DNA of 64,000 nucleotides from Amaranthus tricolor (GCF_026212465.1 NC_080056.1:4757810-4821809), one strand, 5' to 3'. Positions 1-9,187 are shown, numbered from the stretch's first letter. Notes: generated by a model not told the origin, from the letters alone. Numbers and translations: made by a program.

Positions 1-1
1 T

Positions 2-1117
2 TCACAAATTGTTCAAGAGCCTACTTCACAAAATATTATTTCAAATTCAAAACAAAAAGAACCAACTACAAAAATACCAACACAAAGCTTTACCAAATCT
101 GCATACATTACAAAAACCGAAATAGAAAATGTATATCTCACTAATTTTACAATTCCTCAAAGCCCACAAATTATTAATTCAATCAATCAAAAAACTTTTC
201 CAAAAGGTTGCGAATGGATACCAGAAAATCGTTTTAAAACTCAAAGGTTTTATGAATTTATTTTAGTAGATTCAAACTCTGTTGAAATCCAACATATCAA
301 GGATTCTTCAGAAAAAATAATTTATTCAAAATGTATTTTTAAGAAAATTATTTCGTCTGTAGAATGGGGAGACCCTTATGCAGAACGAATTTTTTCAAAA
401 AGATTTTTCCCTCAAAATTACTCATACTATGATTACAAAATGGCCTGGTATAGAGCATTTTTATTCAGACCATTTGATCATTCATGGTTTTTTATATTTG
501 ACAAATATTGTCCAAAGAAATATCCTATGTGGTTTTATCATTGGTGGTATTTATTTGGACCAACTCCTCAAATTTATCCAAAAGAATGCAATGAGGGTTT
601 CACAACTTTTGTTGCCAATTCAAATTATCAAGCTTATGAAACTCCAGTCATGTTTCATGCAGAATTTAAAATTCCATGGATTCTATGTTGGAGTTACTGT
701 CTCAAACAACACCTTCCACGTCCATATCCATATTCATTAATAAGAGAATTCAAAATTAAATGGTGGGACAAATTTACCTTAGAAATTTGTTCAACAAAAA
801 ATGTTATCTCCTTTTTTCAAACCGGTATAAAAATGGAATACCAATCTCCATCAACCACCAACAAACCTTCACCCTCAAAAGCAACATCAAATTCAAACTC
901 TCCTCAACACAATAAAAATCCCAAAGTAGAAAGTCCAAATTCAGAATCATTATCTAAAGTCCAGAAAGCTATTCTCAAAAAGATTCTTGAAGATCCACAA
1001 TATGCAAAGAAAATATTATCAGAAGAATCCTCTGATGAGATTTTATCGGAGTTTTCAAATGAGTCTTATGATCCAACATTTGGTGGCCCATTTGCTCAAG
1101 ATCCATACGACTTTTAA
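2..1117 (+). CDS. Endogenous pararetrovirus ORF2, 3' part (start lies outside window)
   Basis: This is the last 371 codons of the second viral reading frame; the first 63 codons lie to the left of the window. It is the same protein as the complete copy at 7343-8647, and position 1 here matches position 7531. It contains the Trp/Tyr/Phe-rich core and the acidic tail ending in PYDF. The frame is open with no stop, so the truncation is only a window-edge effect. It shows that the viral array continues leftwards. Function is unknown. Confidence 0.9.
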   Translation, partial: SQIVQEPTSQNIISNSKQKEPTTKIPTQSFTKSAYITKTEIENVYLTNFTIPQSPQIINSINQKTFPKGCEWIPENRFKTQRFYEFILVDSNSVEIQHIKDSSEKIIYSKCIFKKIISSVEWGDPYAERIFSKRFFPQNYSYYDYKMAWYRAFLFRPFDHSWFFIFDKYCPKKYPMWFYHWWYLFGPTPQIYPKECNEGFTTFVANSNYQAYETPVMFHAEFKIPWILCWSYCLKQHLPRPYPYSLIREFKIKWWDKFTLEICSTKNVISFFQTGIKMEYQSPSTTNKPSPSKATSNSNSPQHNKNPKVESPNSESLSKVQKAILKKILEDPQYAKKILSEESSDEILSEFSNESYDPTFGGPFAQDPYDF

Positions 1118-1138
1118 TATTGAGTTCACAAAAGTTCA

Positions 1139-1280
1139 ATTCAAATGTTCAACAACTCAAATTAATTCATCCGGAAGCACAAACGTAAGCAATGACGAAA
1201 TCAAAAGTATCATTCAAATGTTCAACAACTCAAATTAATTCATCCGGAAGCACAAACGTAAGCAATGACGAAATCAAAAG
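1139..1280 (+). repeat. Tandem 69-bp duplication carrying as-1-like elements
   Basis: Two copies (1139-1207 and 1212-1280, period 73 bp) start ATTCAAATGTTCAACAACTC and end GACGAAATCAAAAG. Each carries ACGTAAGCAATGACG (1183-1197 and 1256-1270). This closely resembles the as-1 element of caulimovirus 35S-type promoters, which pairs TGACG-like motifs bound by plant TGA bZIP factors. The duplication recurs in every complete intergenic copy of the array. One base of the second motif block is changed in the last copy (G at 51244). Confidence 0.75.
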
Positions 1281-1393
1281 CATCTCCAACAGTAATTCAA
1301 AGCATCTTCAACAGTAAAGCATCTCCAACAGTGATTCAAAGCATCTTCAACAGTAAAGCATCTTCAATAGTAATTCAAAGCATCTTCTACAGT
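1281..1393 (+). repeat. 39-bp enhancer-like tandem repeats upstream of the TATA box
   Basis: Three imperfect 39-bp units start at 1281, 1320 and 1359; the last is incomplete. Each unit is built from two half-units of the form CATCTYCAACAGT, with spacers of about 9 and 4 bp, giving six half-units in all. They end about 90 bp upstream of the TATA box, which is where caulimovirid promoters carry activating repeats. An enhancer role is inferred from position and repetition only. Confidence 0.65.
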
Positions 1394-1483
1394 ATTATAG
1401 TGTAACTTTAATAATTATGTTTGTACTATTTCTCTTTAATTTCTTATTGGAAGAGCAGATTGCACCTTATCTCTTCCTTTGTG

Positions 1484-1491
1484 TATAAATA
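1484..1491 (+). promoter_or_regulatory. TATA box of the viral pregenomic promoter
   Basis: TATAAATA follows a CT-rich stretch and is flanked by CTTTGTG and AAGTGTC. The expected transcript start is about 25-35 bp downstream. Equivalent boxes occur at 9014, 16544, 36574, 43952 and 51483 on the plus strand, and at 17986-17993 and 25364-25371 for the minus-strand units. Confidence 0.8.
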
Positions 1492-1551
1492 AAGTGTCTA
1501 GCTCTAAGATGAGAGCATCCTGTAATTTTCTTTTGTTTAAGTCTTATCTCA

Positions 1552-1557
1552 AATAAA
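1552..1557 (+). terminator. Poly(A) signal of the viral transcript
   Basis: AATAAA lies about 60 bp after the TATA box and about 100 bp before the primer binding site. This matches the caulimovirid design, where the signal is bypassed at the 5' end of the RNA and used at the 3' end. The same site is present in all the intergenic copies. Confidence 0.65.
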
Positions 1558-1657
1558 TCTAACTTTCTTTACTTATCTTATTATTATCAATTATATAATA
1601 AGATTTATATCCACAAAATTATTAAATTATTTTCTCTATCGATCCTGTACTCCCTAT

Positions 1658-1671
1658 TGGTATCAGAGCCA
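1658..1671 (+). other. Primer binding site for initiator tRNA-Met
   Basis: TGGTATCAGAGCCA is the complement of the 3' end of plant initiator tRNA-Met, the universal primer site of Caulimoviridae and by convention nucleotide 1 of their genomes. The complete site occurs at 1658, 9188 and 44126 (plus) and at 17806-17819 and 32714-32727 (minus). At 16718, 25195-25197, 36748 and 51657 only its first three bases (TGG) remain before a junction. Confidence 0.95.
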
Positions 1672-1837
1672 GTAAGTTATTAAATTGATTAATTGTGCAT
1701 TTATTAAATTGCATTTGTATTGAGTGTTGGTAAAGTGCTTGGTCAGCCTAATTAAGTTGTTGGTAAGCCATTTTAAGTCTTGGTGTTCTCGGTTAGGTGG
1801 TCCCACTGTTCCCATTCAATTCAGTCATATTTAGTTT

Positions 1838-1858
1838 ATGCAACATTTAATTTATTAA
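1838..1858 (+). promoter_or_regulatory. Six-codon upstream ORF overlapping the ORF1 start (TAATG)
   Basis: An ATG at 1838 opens a six-codon frame whose TAA stop (1856-1858) overlaps the ATG of ORF1 (1858-1860) as TAATG. Such stop-start overlaps allow reinitiation, a known theme in caulimovirid polycistronic RNA. The arrangement recurs in each unit that keeps the native 5' end of ORF1. Its use in translation is an inference. Confidence 0.4.
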
Positions 1859-4800
1859 TGGCAAACTGGTTAAGGAAAGCTATTAGTTTAGGATCACCTA
1901 ATAATATAATTCAAAGTAGTGAAGTTCATATAGAAAAGAACTTTTCAAATTGGGAAATTCCAAAAGAAAATCTTACAAAAATTTATCATATAGGCATTAC
2001 TGATTTTAAGACTGCATTTAGCATCAAAACTCATGAAGAGACTAGAAGCATTCAAAAAGAATCTGAAACTATGCATTTACTTTCAGAATCCAGCATTAAA
2101 GCTTATCTCAAACACAGATTTAGATTCATTCATTTTGGCCTTGTTCAAATAGGAATAAAACCATTAGTTCATAAAGGAGTTGATTGTCCAATTTTCCTAG
2201 CTCTCAGAGACGATCGACTTAATAATTATAAAGATTCTGTTTTGGCTATGATTCAAACTAATATCTGTAATGGCCCAATATATTTCAATTGTTTTCCAAA
2301 CTTTACAGTAGATCTTCAAGACCCATTAATCTTATCTTCATTAATTTTAGATATTCAAATTTTAAATAATAAATTTAAAGAGTTTGCTAGAAATTTTGCA
2401 ATTGTTTTCCGTGTTTATTTTAGATTAATGAATTCCACAGTTAATCCAAAATTCATACATGAGGCTTCTTCAAAAGAAGAAACTATTTTTATAGAGGTTC
2501 ATGCTGAGAATACTAAATCAATAGTTTCTACAGCAAAAACCTTGAGATGGGATCAAATTTCTATTCCTGAGACATTTCAATTCTCAAATCCAATGCCTCC
2601 TAGAAACATAAGACAAGAAATAGAATGCATTGAGGAAGACGAAAATAAAGTTCTTATAAGGTTTGGGTCTATGAGAGAATTATCTAGTTCTCCTTGTACT
2701 TCTTCTTCCAACTATCCACGAAGATCTTTTTCTTTTCCTCAAAAAACAACTTCAGTCATTTCTGAACCAATCAAAGTCAGATATAAATCTCCTATTCCTG
2801 AATATGAAGCAAATGCTTCTCAAACTTCTCAAATCTCTTCATCTAGACCTGCATCTCCCACAATGTCTGATATGCAAAATTTTGACTCTATCAATACAAT
2901 TACTAAAGATTTTGAAATAGATAAAAACTATCTAAGAGATGAATTTAATTCCTCTCACAATGCTGAACATCGAGATTGGTTTAGATCTTTTTCTCGCTCC
3001 TTTAAAGACTCAATAAGAGATGTATGGTATAAAGATATGAATACTATTCAAATTAATATCCCGTTTTTTACATGGTTTTTATTGTTTTGTGAAAAACAAG
3101 GTATTGCTAATCCATATTCTCAAAATCACATATTTGTACAAACCAAACTTCAAAAAAATTGGGTTTTGAAGGATGGACAAACAATTAGTTCAGTTCATCC
3201 ACCATTACAAAATATTACTTTTCCCTATTATGACCGTGAAATAAAGGCTAGTCCTTTTAAAGAAGGAAGAGTAGATCAAACAGATAAAACTCCAAATGTA
3301 GAAGACATCATTAAAATTTATCATCAAAATAATTTTACAAATCAAATCCTTCATACCGTTGCTACACAAGTAGATCAACTTTCAAATAAGGTTGATAATT
3401 TACAAAAAGAAACCTCTAGATCCATAGCCCCTAATACGATTGCATCATTAGGATCTAATAAGGTTTCTGCACCGCATTTCAAACCACCAGGATTAACTAT
3501 ACCTATGACTCAAATGTTTCCAAAAAATGGTTTTACTTCTTCTAACTCTAATTCTGCAGTGTTAGATAAAATTCAAAAATCTTTACAAAAATTAGCAGAT
3601 AGTCCAAGTCATATTAAGGTTTTGAGTAAATATCAAAGTTCAGAGATATCTTCTGATGAAGAAAATTCTGAGTCTTTAATCATTTCAAAAGTTGCAAAGC
3701 AATTTCAAGAATCTGATAATGATCCTCATCAAATTAATAAAATACGATCATCTTGGAAGAATATCCCTACAAAAAACTATTATCCTAGGCCTACTCCTGT
3801 TGATCTTCAATATGAAGAAAGGTCTACATTTACCTCCAAATCCTTTTCCTCAGATATGATCCATGAATGGAACATAGATGGAAAATCTGATTATGAAATT
3901 CTTAATACTCTTCAAAATATGGGAATGGCTATTGTAGCTTACAAGGCAAAACCTTTGGATGAACAAATAATTTTTGGTTTTATTATATCAGGTTTTACTG
4001 GGCAATTAAAAAACTGGTGGGATAATCTTCTCACTTTACAAGACAGATTAGAAATTTTGAATCACGTTACTGACATCATGGATGATCAAGGAAATGTATT
4101 TCAAAAATCTGACTGCTGTGATTTCTTAATCATAGTTATTGCCTTTCATTTTGTCGGTAACCCTACTCAAACTCTTTCTTCTGGAGAAACGATTTTACAA
4201 AATTTACGTTGCCCAACATTAAGTGACTATAGATGGTATAAAGATACCTTCTTTAGTTATGTTTTACAAAGACAAGATTGCAATCAAAGTTTTTGGAAAG
4301 AAAAATTTATATCAGGACTACCAAAATTATTTGCTCAAAGAATTTTTAGAAAAATAGCTGAACATGATACAGATAAAGAACAAGCTCTTAATAATACTAC
4401 TTATGGAGGACTTTTCGCTTTCATTAAAAAGGAAGGTCTTTCTTTATGTGAAGAACTCAAACTCCAAGCCAAATATACCTCTGAAAAGAAACAATCTAGG
4501 AAAGAAATTGGATGTTTCTGTGAAGCATTTGGTATGGAAGCTATTAGAGCTCCCTCTACAAAAAAGAAAATTAAAAAACAATTTTCTAAATTTTCAAAAG
4601 ATAAAAATAAAAATTCTTATCCTTCTTATTATCGAAAGAAACGAGGAAAGAAAAATTTCGGAAATTTCCGAAAATCAAACAAAGCTTTCAAAATCTTTTG
4701 TTATTCGTGTGGAAAACCTGGACATAAAGCAAATGCTTGTACCACAAAGAAAAAGATTCAAGAATTATTTATTAACGACTCTGAGCTAGGAGATAAAATA

Positions 4801-7398
4801 TCCAAAATATTATTACAAACCCCTGAGTCTACTTCTTCTTCTTCTTCAGAAAAGGAAGATGACGAAATTTTACAAATTAATGATCAAACTTCTGATTCTG
4901 AATCTTCGATTTCTTCCTCTCCTATCAAATGCATTAATGTTTTAACAGATAAAGAGAAAAATGTGGAATTTCTTTTTGATCTCGTTGACAAAATCCAAGA
5001 TAAAGAGATCAAAAGAGAAACCCTTTTGAAACTCAAAACTATGGTTTTGGGTGAAACCTCTACCTCTAAAAACAAAGAAAGTATTCCAATTCCTCAAATT
5101 GAACCTTTCAATATTTCAAAATTATTAGAAAAATACTCTTCCAAAGAAATGACTTCTAAATTAATTCCTATTAAGAATCAAACTCTTTCGGTCAAAGATC
5201 TTCAACTTGAAATAAATAAAATCAAAGAAGACATCATTTCTATCAAAAATAGTTTAAAGCATTTAGAAATCAAAGATTTCGAACTTGAAACAAAATTATC
5301 TATTTTAGAAAACCCCATCTATAAAGAAAATCTTTCTTTGGGAAAAGAGAAAGTTAATGGGGATGATGATGATTTTATCACTGTTATTAATAAAATTAAT
5401 TTTCAAAAATGGTATGCACCAGTTACTTTTCAAATTGGAGATTTTCAAAAAACCTATATTGCTTTAATTGATAGTGGAGCGGATCAAAATTGCTTAAGGG
5501 AAGGATTAGTCCCAACTAAATTTTATGAAAAAACAAAAACTCGGTTATATAGTGCAAATAGTTCACCCATGGATATTAAATATAAAATTTCAAAAGGAAA
5601 GATCATAAATGAAAATTATAGTTTTACTAATACTTTCATTATTATTAATGATATTAAGGAAGAAATAATATTAGGCACTCCCTTTTTAACACAAATTTAT
5701 CCTTTTTGGGTTGATGACAAAGGTGTTCATACAAAAATTTTAGGGAAACAATTATCATTTCCTTTTTTAAGTCCCATGTTACAAAAAGATATTAATTTAT
5801 TACAAAATTCTTCAGTAATACAAAGTATAAATTTAATAAAACAAAAAGAATTTCAAATTTCTTCTTTAAAAGAAGAAATTTCTTTTCAAAGGATTGAAGA
5901 ACAATTACAACAATCAAAATTGCAACAAAAAATTTTTAATTTAGAAAATATTTTTAAATCAAAAGTTTGTGCTGATATTCCAAATGCCTTTTGGGATAGA
6001 AAAAGGCATATTGTCACATTGCCATATGAAAAAGATTTCTCTGAAAAAAATATTCCTACAAAAGCTAGACCCATCCAAATGAATTCTGAGCATCTTGAAT
6101 TCTGCAAGAAAGAAATTCAAACTCTTTTAGATAAAAAATTAATAACTCCATCCAAATCTCCTTGGAGCTGTGCAGCATTTTATGTTATGAATGCAGCAGA
6201 AAAAGAAAGAGGAGTTCCTAGATTAGTTATTAATTACAAACCTTTAAACAAAGTTCTTCAATGGATAAGATATCCAATCCCAAATAAAAGAGATTTAATT
6301 AATCGCTTATATAAAGCCAAAATATTTTCAAAATTTGATATGAAATCTGGTTTCTGGCAAATACAAATTGCTAAAGAAGATAGGTATAAAACTGCATTCA
6401 CGGTACCATTTGGACATTATGAGTGGAATGTAATGCCTTTTGGACTTAAAAATGCTCCTTCTGAATTTCAACATATAATGAATGATATTTTCAATCAATT
6501 TTCTTCATTCATAATTGTTTATATAGATGATGTTTTAATTTTTTCTCATGATATTGATCAACATTTCAAACATTTACATATATTTCTAAACACTGTTGAA
6601 AAAAATGGTTTAGTAGTTTCTGCCACTAAAATGAAATTATTTCAAACAAAAATTAGATTTTTGGGACATGACATTTATAAAGGAACAATCAAGCCAATTA
6701 CAAGGTCTTTAGAATTTGCAGAAAAATTCCCTAACGAAATTAAAGACAAAACCCAGTTACAAAGATTTTTGGGATGTCTAAATTATATATCAGATTTTTT
6801 CCCAAAGCTCAGACAAATTTGCATGCCCCTCTTTCAAAGACTTCAAAAAAATCCGCCTCCCTGGTCAGAAATTCATACTAAGACTATTATTGAATTAAAA
6901 CAAAAAATCAAATCACTTCCATGTCTAGGCATTCCAGATCCATCTGCATTCATGATAGTAGAAACAGATGCATCAGAAATAGGATATGGTGGCATATTAA
7001 AACAAAGAATAGATACAAAAGAACAATTAGTTAGATTTCATTCAGGTCTCTGGCTCGGACCTCAAAAAAATTATTCTACCATTAAAAAGGAAATTTTATC
7101 TATAGTACTATGCGTTTCAAAATTTCAAGATGATCTTTACAACAAAAAATTTTTGATAAGGATCGACTGCAAATCTGCAAAAGAGGTTCTAGAAAAGGAT
7201 GTCAAAAACATTGTTTCTAAACAAATTTTTGCAAGATGGCAAGCAATTTTATCAGTATTTGATTTTCAAATAGAGCATATAAGAGGCGAAAGTAACTCTC
7301 TCCCTGATTTCTTAACCAGAGAATTTCTACAGGGACATCATAATGCCAAGGAAGAAGAATCAGCAAGAAAAACTCAAAGGGTTCCAGAGTTCAGATGA
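1858..7398 (+). CDS. Viral polyprotein ORF1: MP-CP-protease-RT-RNase H
   Basis: This 1846-residue polyprotein supplies the movement, coat and replication enzymes of a plant pararetrovirus. The ATG at 1858 is the first in frame; the frame runs 26 codons further upstream but without an ATG. Visible domains are: a 30K-type movement protein (about 20-230, with FIHFGLVQIGIKPL and an LRDDR motif); a Ser-rich linker; a capsid region (about 690-930, with the NWW...LQDRLEIL stretch); a basic segment and a CCHC knuckle CYSCGKPGHKANAC (948-961); an acidic Ser/Glu stretch; coiled coils (about 1107-1152 and 1321-1368); a retropepsin with DSGA (Asp1205); reverse transcriptase with Asp1494 in FDMKSGFW and YIDD at 1555-1558; and RNase H with Asp1704 (ETDAS) and Asp1817. 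All key residues are present and there is no stop or frameshift. In related viruses the protease releases the mature proteins. Confidence 0.95.
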   Translation: MANWLRKAISLGSPNNIIQSSEVHIEKNFSNWEIPKENLTKIYHIGITDFKTAFSIKTHEETRSIQKESETMHLLSESSIKAYLKHRFRFIHFGLVQIGIKPLVHKGVDCPIFLALRDDRLNNYKDSVLAMIQTNICNGPIYFNCFPNFTVDLQDPLILSSLILDIQILNNKFKEFARNFAIVFRVYFRLMNSTVNPKFIHEASSKEETIFIEVHAENTKSIVSTAKTLRWDQISIPETFQFSNPMPPRNIRQEIECIEEDENKVLIRFGSMRELSSSPCTSSSNYPRRSFSFPQKTTSVISEPIKVRYKSPIPEYEANASQTSQISSSRPASPTMSDMQNFDSINTITKDFEIDKNYLRDEFNSSHNAEHRDWFRSFSRSFKDSIRDVWYKDMNTIQINIPFFTWFLLFCEKQGIANPYSQNHIFVQTKLQKNWVLKDGQTISSVHPPLQNITFPYYDREIKASPFKEGRVDQTDKTPNVEDIIKIYHQNNFTNQILHTVATQVDQLSNKVDNLQKETSRSIAPNTIASLGSNKVSAPHFKPPGLTIPMTQMFPKNGFTSSNSNSAVLDKIQKSLQKLADSPSHIKVLSKYQSSEISSDEENSESLIISKVAKQFQESDNDPHQINKIRSSWKNIPTKNYYPRPTPVDLQYEERSTFTSKSFSSDMIHEWNIDGKSDYEILNTLQNMGMAIVAYKAKPLDEQIIFGFIISGFTGQLKNWWDNLLTLQDRLEILNHVTDIMDDQGNVFQKSDCCDFLIIVIAFHFVGNPTQTLSSGETILQNLRCPTLSDYRWYKDTFFSYVLQRQDCNQSFWKEKFISGLPKLFAQRIFRKIAEHDTDKEQALNNTTYGGLFAFIKKEGLSLCEELKLQAKYTSEKKQSRKEIGCFCEAFGMEAIRAPSTKKKIKKQFSKFSKDKNKNSYPSYYRKKRGKKNFGNFRKSNKAFKIFCYSCGKPGHKANACTTKKKIQELFINDSELGDKISKILLQTPESTSSSSSEKEDDEILQINDQTSDSESSISSSPIKCINVLTDKEKNVEFLFDLVDKIQDKEIKRETLLKLKTMVLGETSTSKNKESIPIPQIEPFNISKLLEKYSSKEMTSKLIPIKNQTLSVKDLQLEINKIKEDIISIKNSLKHLEIKDFELETKLSILENPIYKENLSLGKEKVNGDDDDFITVINKINFQKWYAPVTFQIGDFQKTYIALIDSGADQNCLREGLVPTKFYEKTKTRLYSANSSPMDIKYKISKGKIINENYSFTNTFIIINDIKEEIILGTPFLTQIYPFWVDDKGVHTKILGKQLSFPFLSPMLQKDINLLQNSSVIQSINLIKQKEFQISSLKEEISFQRIEEQLQQSKLQQKIFNLENIFKSKVCADIPNAFWDRKRHIVTLPYEKDFSEKNIPTKARPIQMNSEHLEFCKKEIQTLLDKKLITPSKSPWSCAAFYVMNAAEKERGVPRLVINYKPLNKVLQWIRYPIPNKRDLINRLYKAKIFSKFDMKSGFWQIQIAKEDRYKTAFTVPFGHYEWNVMPFGLKNAPSEFQHIMNDIFNQFSSFIIVYIDDVLIFSHDIDQHFKHLHIFLNTVEKNGLVVSATKMKLFQTKIRFLGHDIYKGTIKPITRSLEFAEKFPNEIKDKTQLQRFLGCLNYISDFFPKLRQICMPLFQRLQKNPPPWSEIHTKTIIELKQKIKSLPCLGIPDPSAFMIVETDASEIGYGGILKQRIDTKEQLVRFHSGLWLGPQKNYSTIKKEILSIVLCVSKFQDDLYNKKFLIRIDCKSAKEVLEKDVKNIVSKQIFARWQAILSVFDFQIEHIRGESNSLPDFLTREFLQGHHNAKEEESARKTQRVPEFR

Positions 7399-8647
7399 TT
7401 ACGAAATGGAACCAGATCCAAAACCAAACAAAACAGAACAAAATAAATTTTCATCCTCCAAAAATCTTCAAACTACCCTATCCATTTCAAACAAATTTAC
7501 TCAACTAAATGATTTTCCCCCACTTCCATATTCACAAATTGTTCAAGAGCCTACTTCACAAAATATTATTTCAAATTCAAAACAAAAAGAACCAACTACA
7601 AAAATACCAACACAAAGCTTTACCAAATCTGCATACATTACAAAAACCGAAATAGAAAATGTATATCTCACTAATTTTACAATTCCTCAAAGCCCACAAA
7701 TTATTAATTCAATCAATCAAAAAACTTTTCCAAAAGGTTGCGAATGGATACCAGAAAATCGTTTTAAAACTCAAAGGTTTTATGAATTTATTTTAGTAGA
7801 TTCAAACTCTGTTGAAATCCAACATATCAAGGATTCTTCAGAAAAAATAATTTATTCAAAATGTATTTTTAAGAAAATTATTTCGTCTGTAGAATGGGGA
7901 GACCCTTATGCAGAACGAATTTTTTCAAAAAGATTTTTCCCTCAAAATTACTCATACTATGATTACAAAATGGCCTGGTATAGAGCATTTTTATTCAGAC
8001 CATTTGATCATTCATGGTTTTTTATATTTGACAAATATTGTCCAAAGAAATATCCTATGTGGTTTTATCATTGGTGGTATTTATTTGGACCAACTCCTCA
8101 AATTTATCCAAAAGAATGCAATGAGGGTTTCACAACTTTTGTTGCCAATTCAAATTATCAAGCTTATGAAACTCCAGTCATGTTTCATGCAGAATTTAAA
8201 ATTCCATGGATTCTATGTTGGAGTTACTGTCTCAAACAACACCTTCCACGTCCATATCCATATTCATTAATAAGAGAATTCAAAATTAAATGGTGGGACA
8301 AATTTACCTTAGAAATTTGTTCAACAAAAAATGTTATCTCCTTTTTTCAAACCGGTATAAAAATGGAATACCAATCTCCATCAACCACCAACAAACCTTC
8401 ACCCTCAAAAGCAACATCAAATTCAAACTCTCCTCAACACAATAAAAATCCCAAAGTAGAAAGTCCAAATTCAGAATCATTATCTAAAGTCCAGAAAGCT
8501 ATTCTCAAAAAGATTCTTGAAGATCCACAATATGCAAAGAAAATATTATCAGAAGAATCCTCTGATGAGATTTTATCGGAGTTTTCAAATGAGTCTTATG
8601 ATCCAACATTTGGTGGCCCATTTGCTCAAGATCCATACGACTTTTAA
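7343..8647 (+). CDS. Viral ORF2 protein, unknown function
   Basis: This 434-residue frame starts 56 bp before the ORF1 stop, in the +1 frame. The N-terminus is basic (MPRKKNQQEKLKG), followed by a Pro/Ser/Gln-rich segment to about residue 105. Residues about 183-325 form an unusually aromatic core (YYDYKMAWYRAFLFRPFDHS, FYHWWYLFGP, LCWSYCLKQH, EFKIKWWDKF). The C-terminus has a helix-forming stretch (about 378-402) and an acidic tail ending FAQDPYDF. The core has the look of the second frame of florendoviruses, which has no assigned role. I see no zinc finger, protease or nucleic-acid enzyme motif. An inclusion-body/transactivator role is possible by position only. Expression may need reinitiation or frameshifting from ORF1. 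Confidence 0.85.
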   Translation: MPRKKNQQEKLKGFQSSDDYEMEPDPKPNKTEQNKFSSSKNLQTTLSISNKFTQLNDFPPLPYSQIVQEPTSQNIISNSKQKEPTTKIPTQSFTKSAYITKTEIENVYLTNFTIPQSPQIINSINQKTFPKGCEWIPENRFKTQRFYEFILVDSNSVEIQHIKDSSEKIIYSKCIFKKIISSVEWGDPYAERIFSKRFFPQNYSYYDYKMAWYRAFLFRPFDHSWFFIFDKYCPKKYPMWFYHWWYLFGPTPQIYPKECNEGFTTFVANSNYQAYETPVMFHAEFKIPWILCWSYCLKQHLPRPYPYSLIREFKIKWWDKFTLEICSTKNVISFFQTGIKMEYQSPSTTNKPSPSKATSNSNSPQHNKNPKVESPNSESLSKVQKAILKKILEDPQYAKKILSEESSDEILSEFSNESYDPTFGGPFAQDPYDF

Positions 8648-9187
8648 TATTGAGTTCACAAAAGTTCAATTCAAATGTTTAACAACTCAAATTAATTCAT
8701 CCGGAAGCACAAACGTAAGCAATGACGAAATCAAAAGTATCATTCAAATGTTCAACAACTCAAATTAATTCATCCGGAAGCACAAACGTAAGCAATGACG
8801 AAATCAAAAGCATCTCCAACAGTAATTCAAAGCATCTTCAACAGTAAAGCATCTCCAACAGTGATTCAAAGCATCTTCAACAGTAAAGCATCTTCAATAG
8901 TAATTCAAAGCATCTTCTACAGTATTATAGTGTAACTTTAATAATTATGTTTGTACTATTTCTCTTTAATTTCTTATTGGAAGAGCAGATTGCACCTTAT
9001 CTCTTCCTTTGTGTATAAATAAAGTGTCTAGCTCTAAGATGAGAGCATCCTGTAATTTTCTTTTGTTTAAGTCTTATCTCAAATAAATCTAACTTTCTTT
9101 ACTTATCTTATTATTATCAATTATATAATAAGATTTATATCCACAAAATTATTAAATTATTTTCTCTATCGATCCTGTACTCCCTAT
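8648..9187 (+). promoter_or_regulatory. Viral intergenic region between unit 1 and unit 2
   Basis: This is a complete copy of the 540-bp promoter/poly(A) block: the 69-bp duplication at 8669-8810, as-1-like motifs, 39-bp repeats, TATA box at 9014 and AATAAA at 9082. T at 8680 replaces the C found elsewhere. It ends directly at the intact primer site of unit 2 (9188). It can serve both as 3' end of the unit 1 transcript and as promoter of unit 2. Confidence 0.8.

Larger units (their letters stand above)
1118..1657 (+). promoter_or_regulatory. Viral intergenic region: pregenomic RNA promoter and poly(A) region
   Basis: This 540-bp noncoding block lies between the ORF2 stop and the primer binding site of the next unit. 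In order it holds a duplicated 69-bp sequence with an as-1-like motif, three 39-bp repeats rich in CATCTTCAACAGT, a TATA box (TATAAATA, 1484), a poly(A) signal (AATAAA, 1552), and an AT-rich stretch ending in CTCCCTATTGG. In caulimovirids this arrangement drives the terminally redundant pregenomic RNA. A promoter upstream and a poly(A) signal just downstream of the start give the repeated R region. Because another copy follows at 8648-9187, a full-length genomic transcript of unit 1 could be read directly from the chromosome. Promoter activity is inferred, not shown. Confidence 0.8.
1658..9187 (+). mobile_element. Complete endogenous pararetrovirus unit 1 (florendovirus-like)
   Basis: This is a 7530-bp unit running from primer binding site to primer binding site with both reading frames open. 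It is followed head-to-tail by a second unit and preceded by the 3' end of another. ORF1 encodes movement protein, coat, protease, reverse transcriptase and RNase H, and a separate ORF2 follows. That is the florendovirus layout; petuviruses normally have a single frame. No integrase domain is visible, as expected for a pararetrovirus, whose chromosomal copies arise by illegitimate recombination. Unit-specific differences are T at 3850 (Ser where other copies have Pro) and T at 8680. Confidence 0.92.

Noticed and set aside
378..740. 120-codon frame overlapping ORF2 (repeated in every unit)
   Set aside because: It lies wholly inside ORF2 in another frame, has no recognisable composition or motif, and is conserved only because ORF2 is.
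987..1238. 83-codon frame crossing the ORF2 end into the intergenic repeats
   Set aside because: It runs through the 69-bp promoter duplication in a shifted frame; repetition explains its openness.
1281..1393. CRISPR-like array
   Set aside because: The repeats are contiguous 39-bp units with near-identical spacers in a plant viral promoter, not repeats with unique spacers.
1780..1857. In-frame extension of the polyprotein upstream of the ATG at 1858
   Set aside because: The extension would need a TTG start. The first ATG in frame is at 1858 and a plant viral RNA would use that, so I annotated from 1858 and the equivalent ATG in each copy.
4364..4789. 141-codon frame inside the capsid/knuckle region of ORF1
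   Set aside because: It is a Lys/Ile/Leu-rich shadow of the polyprotein in another frame, with no independent signals.
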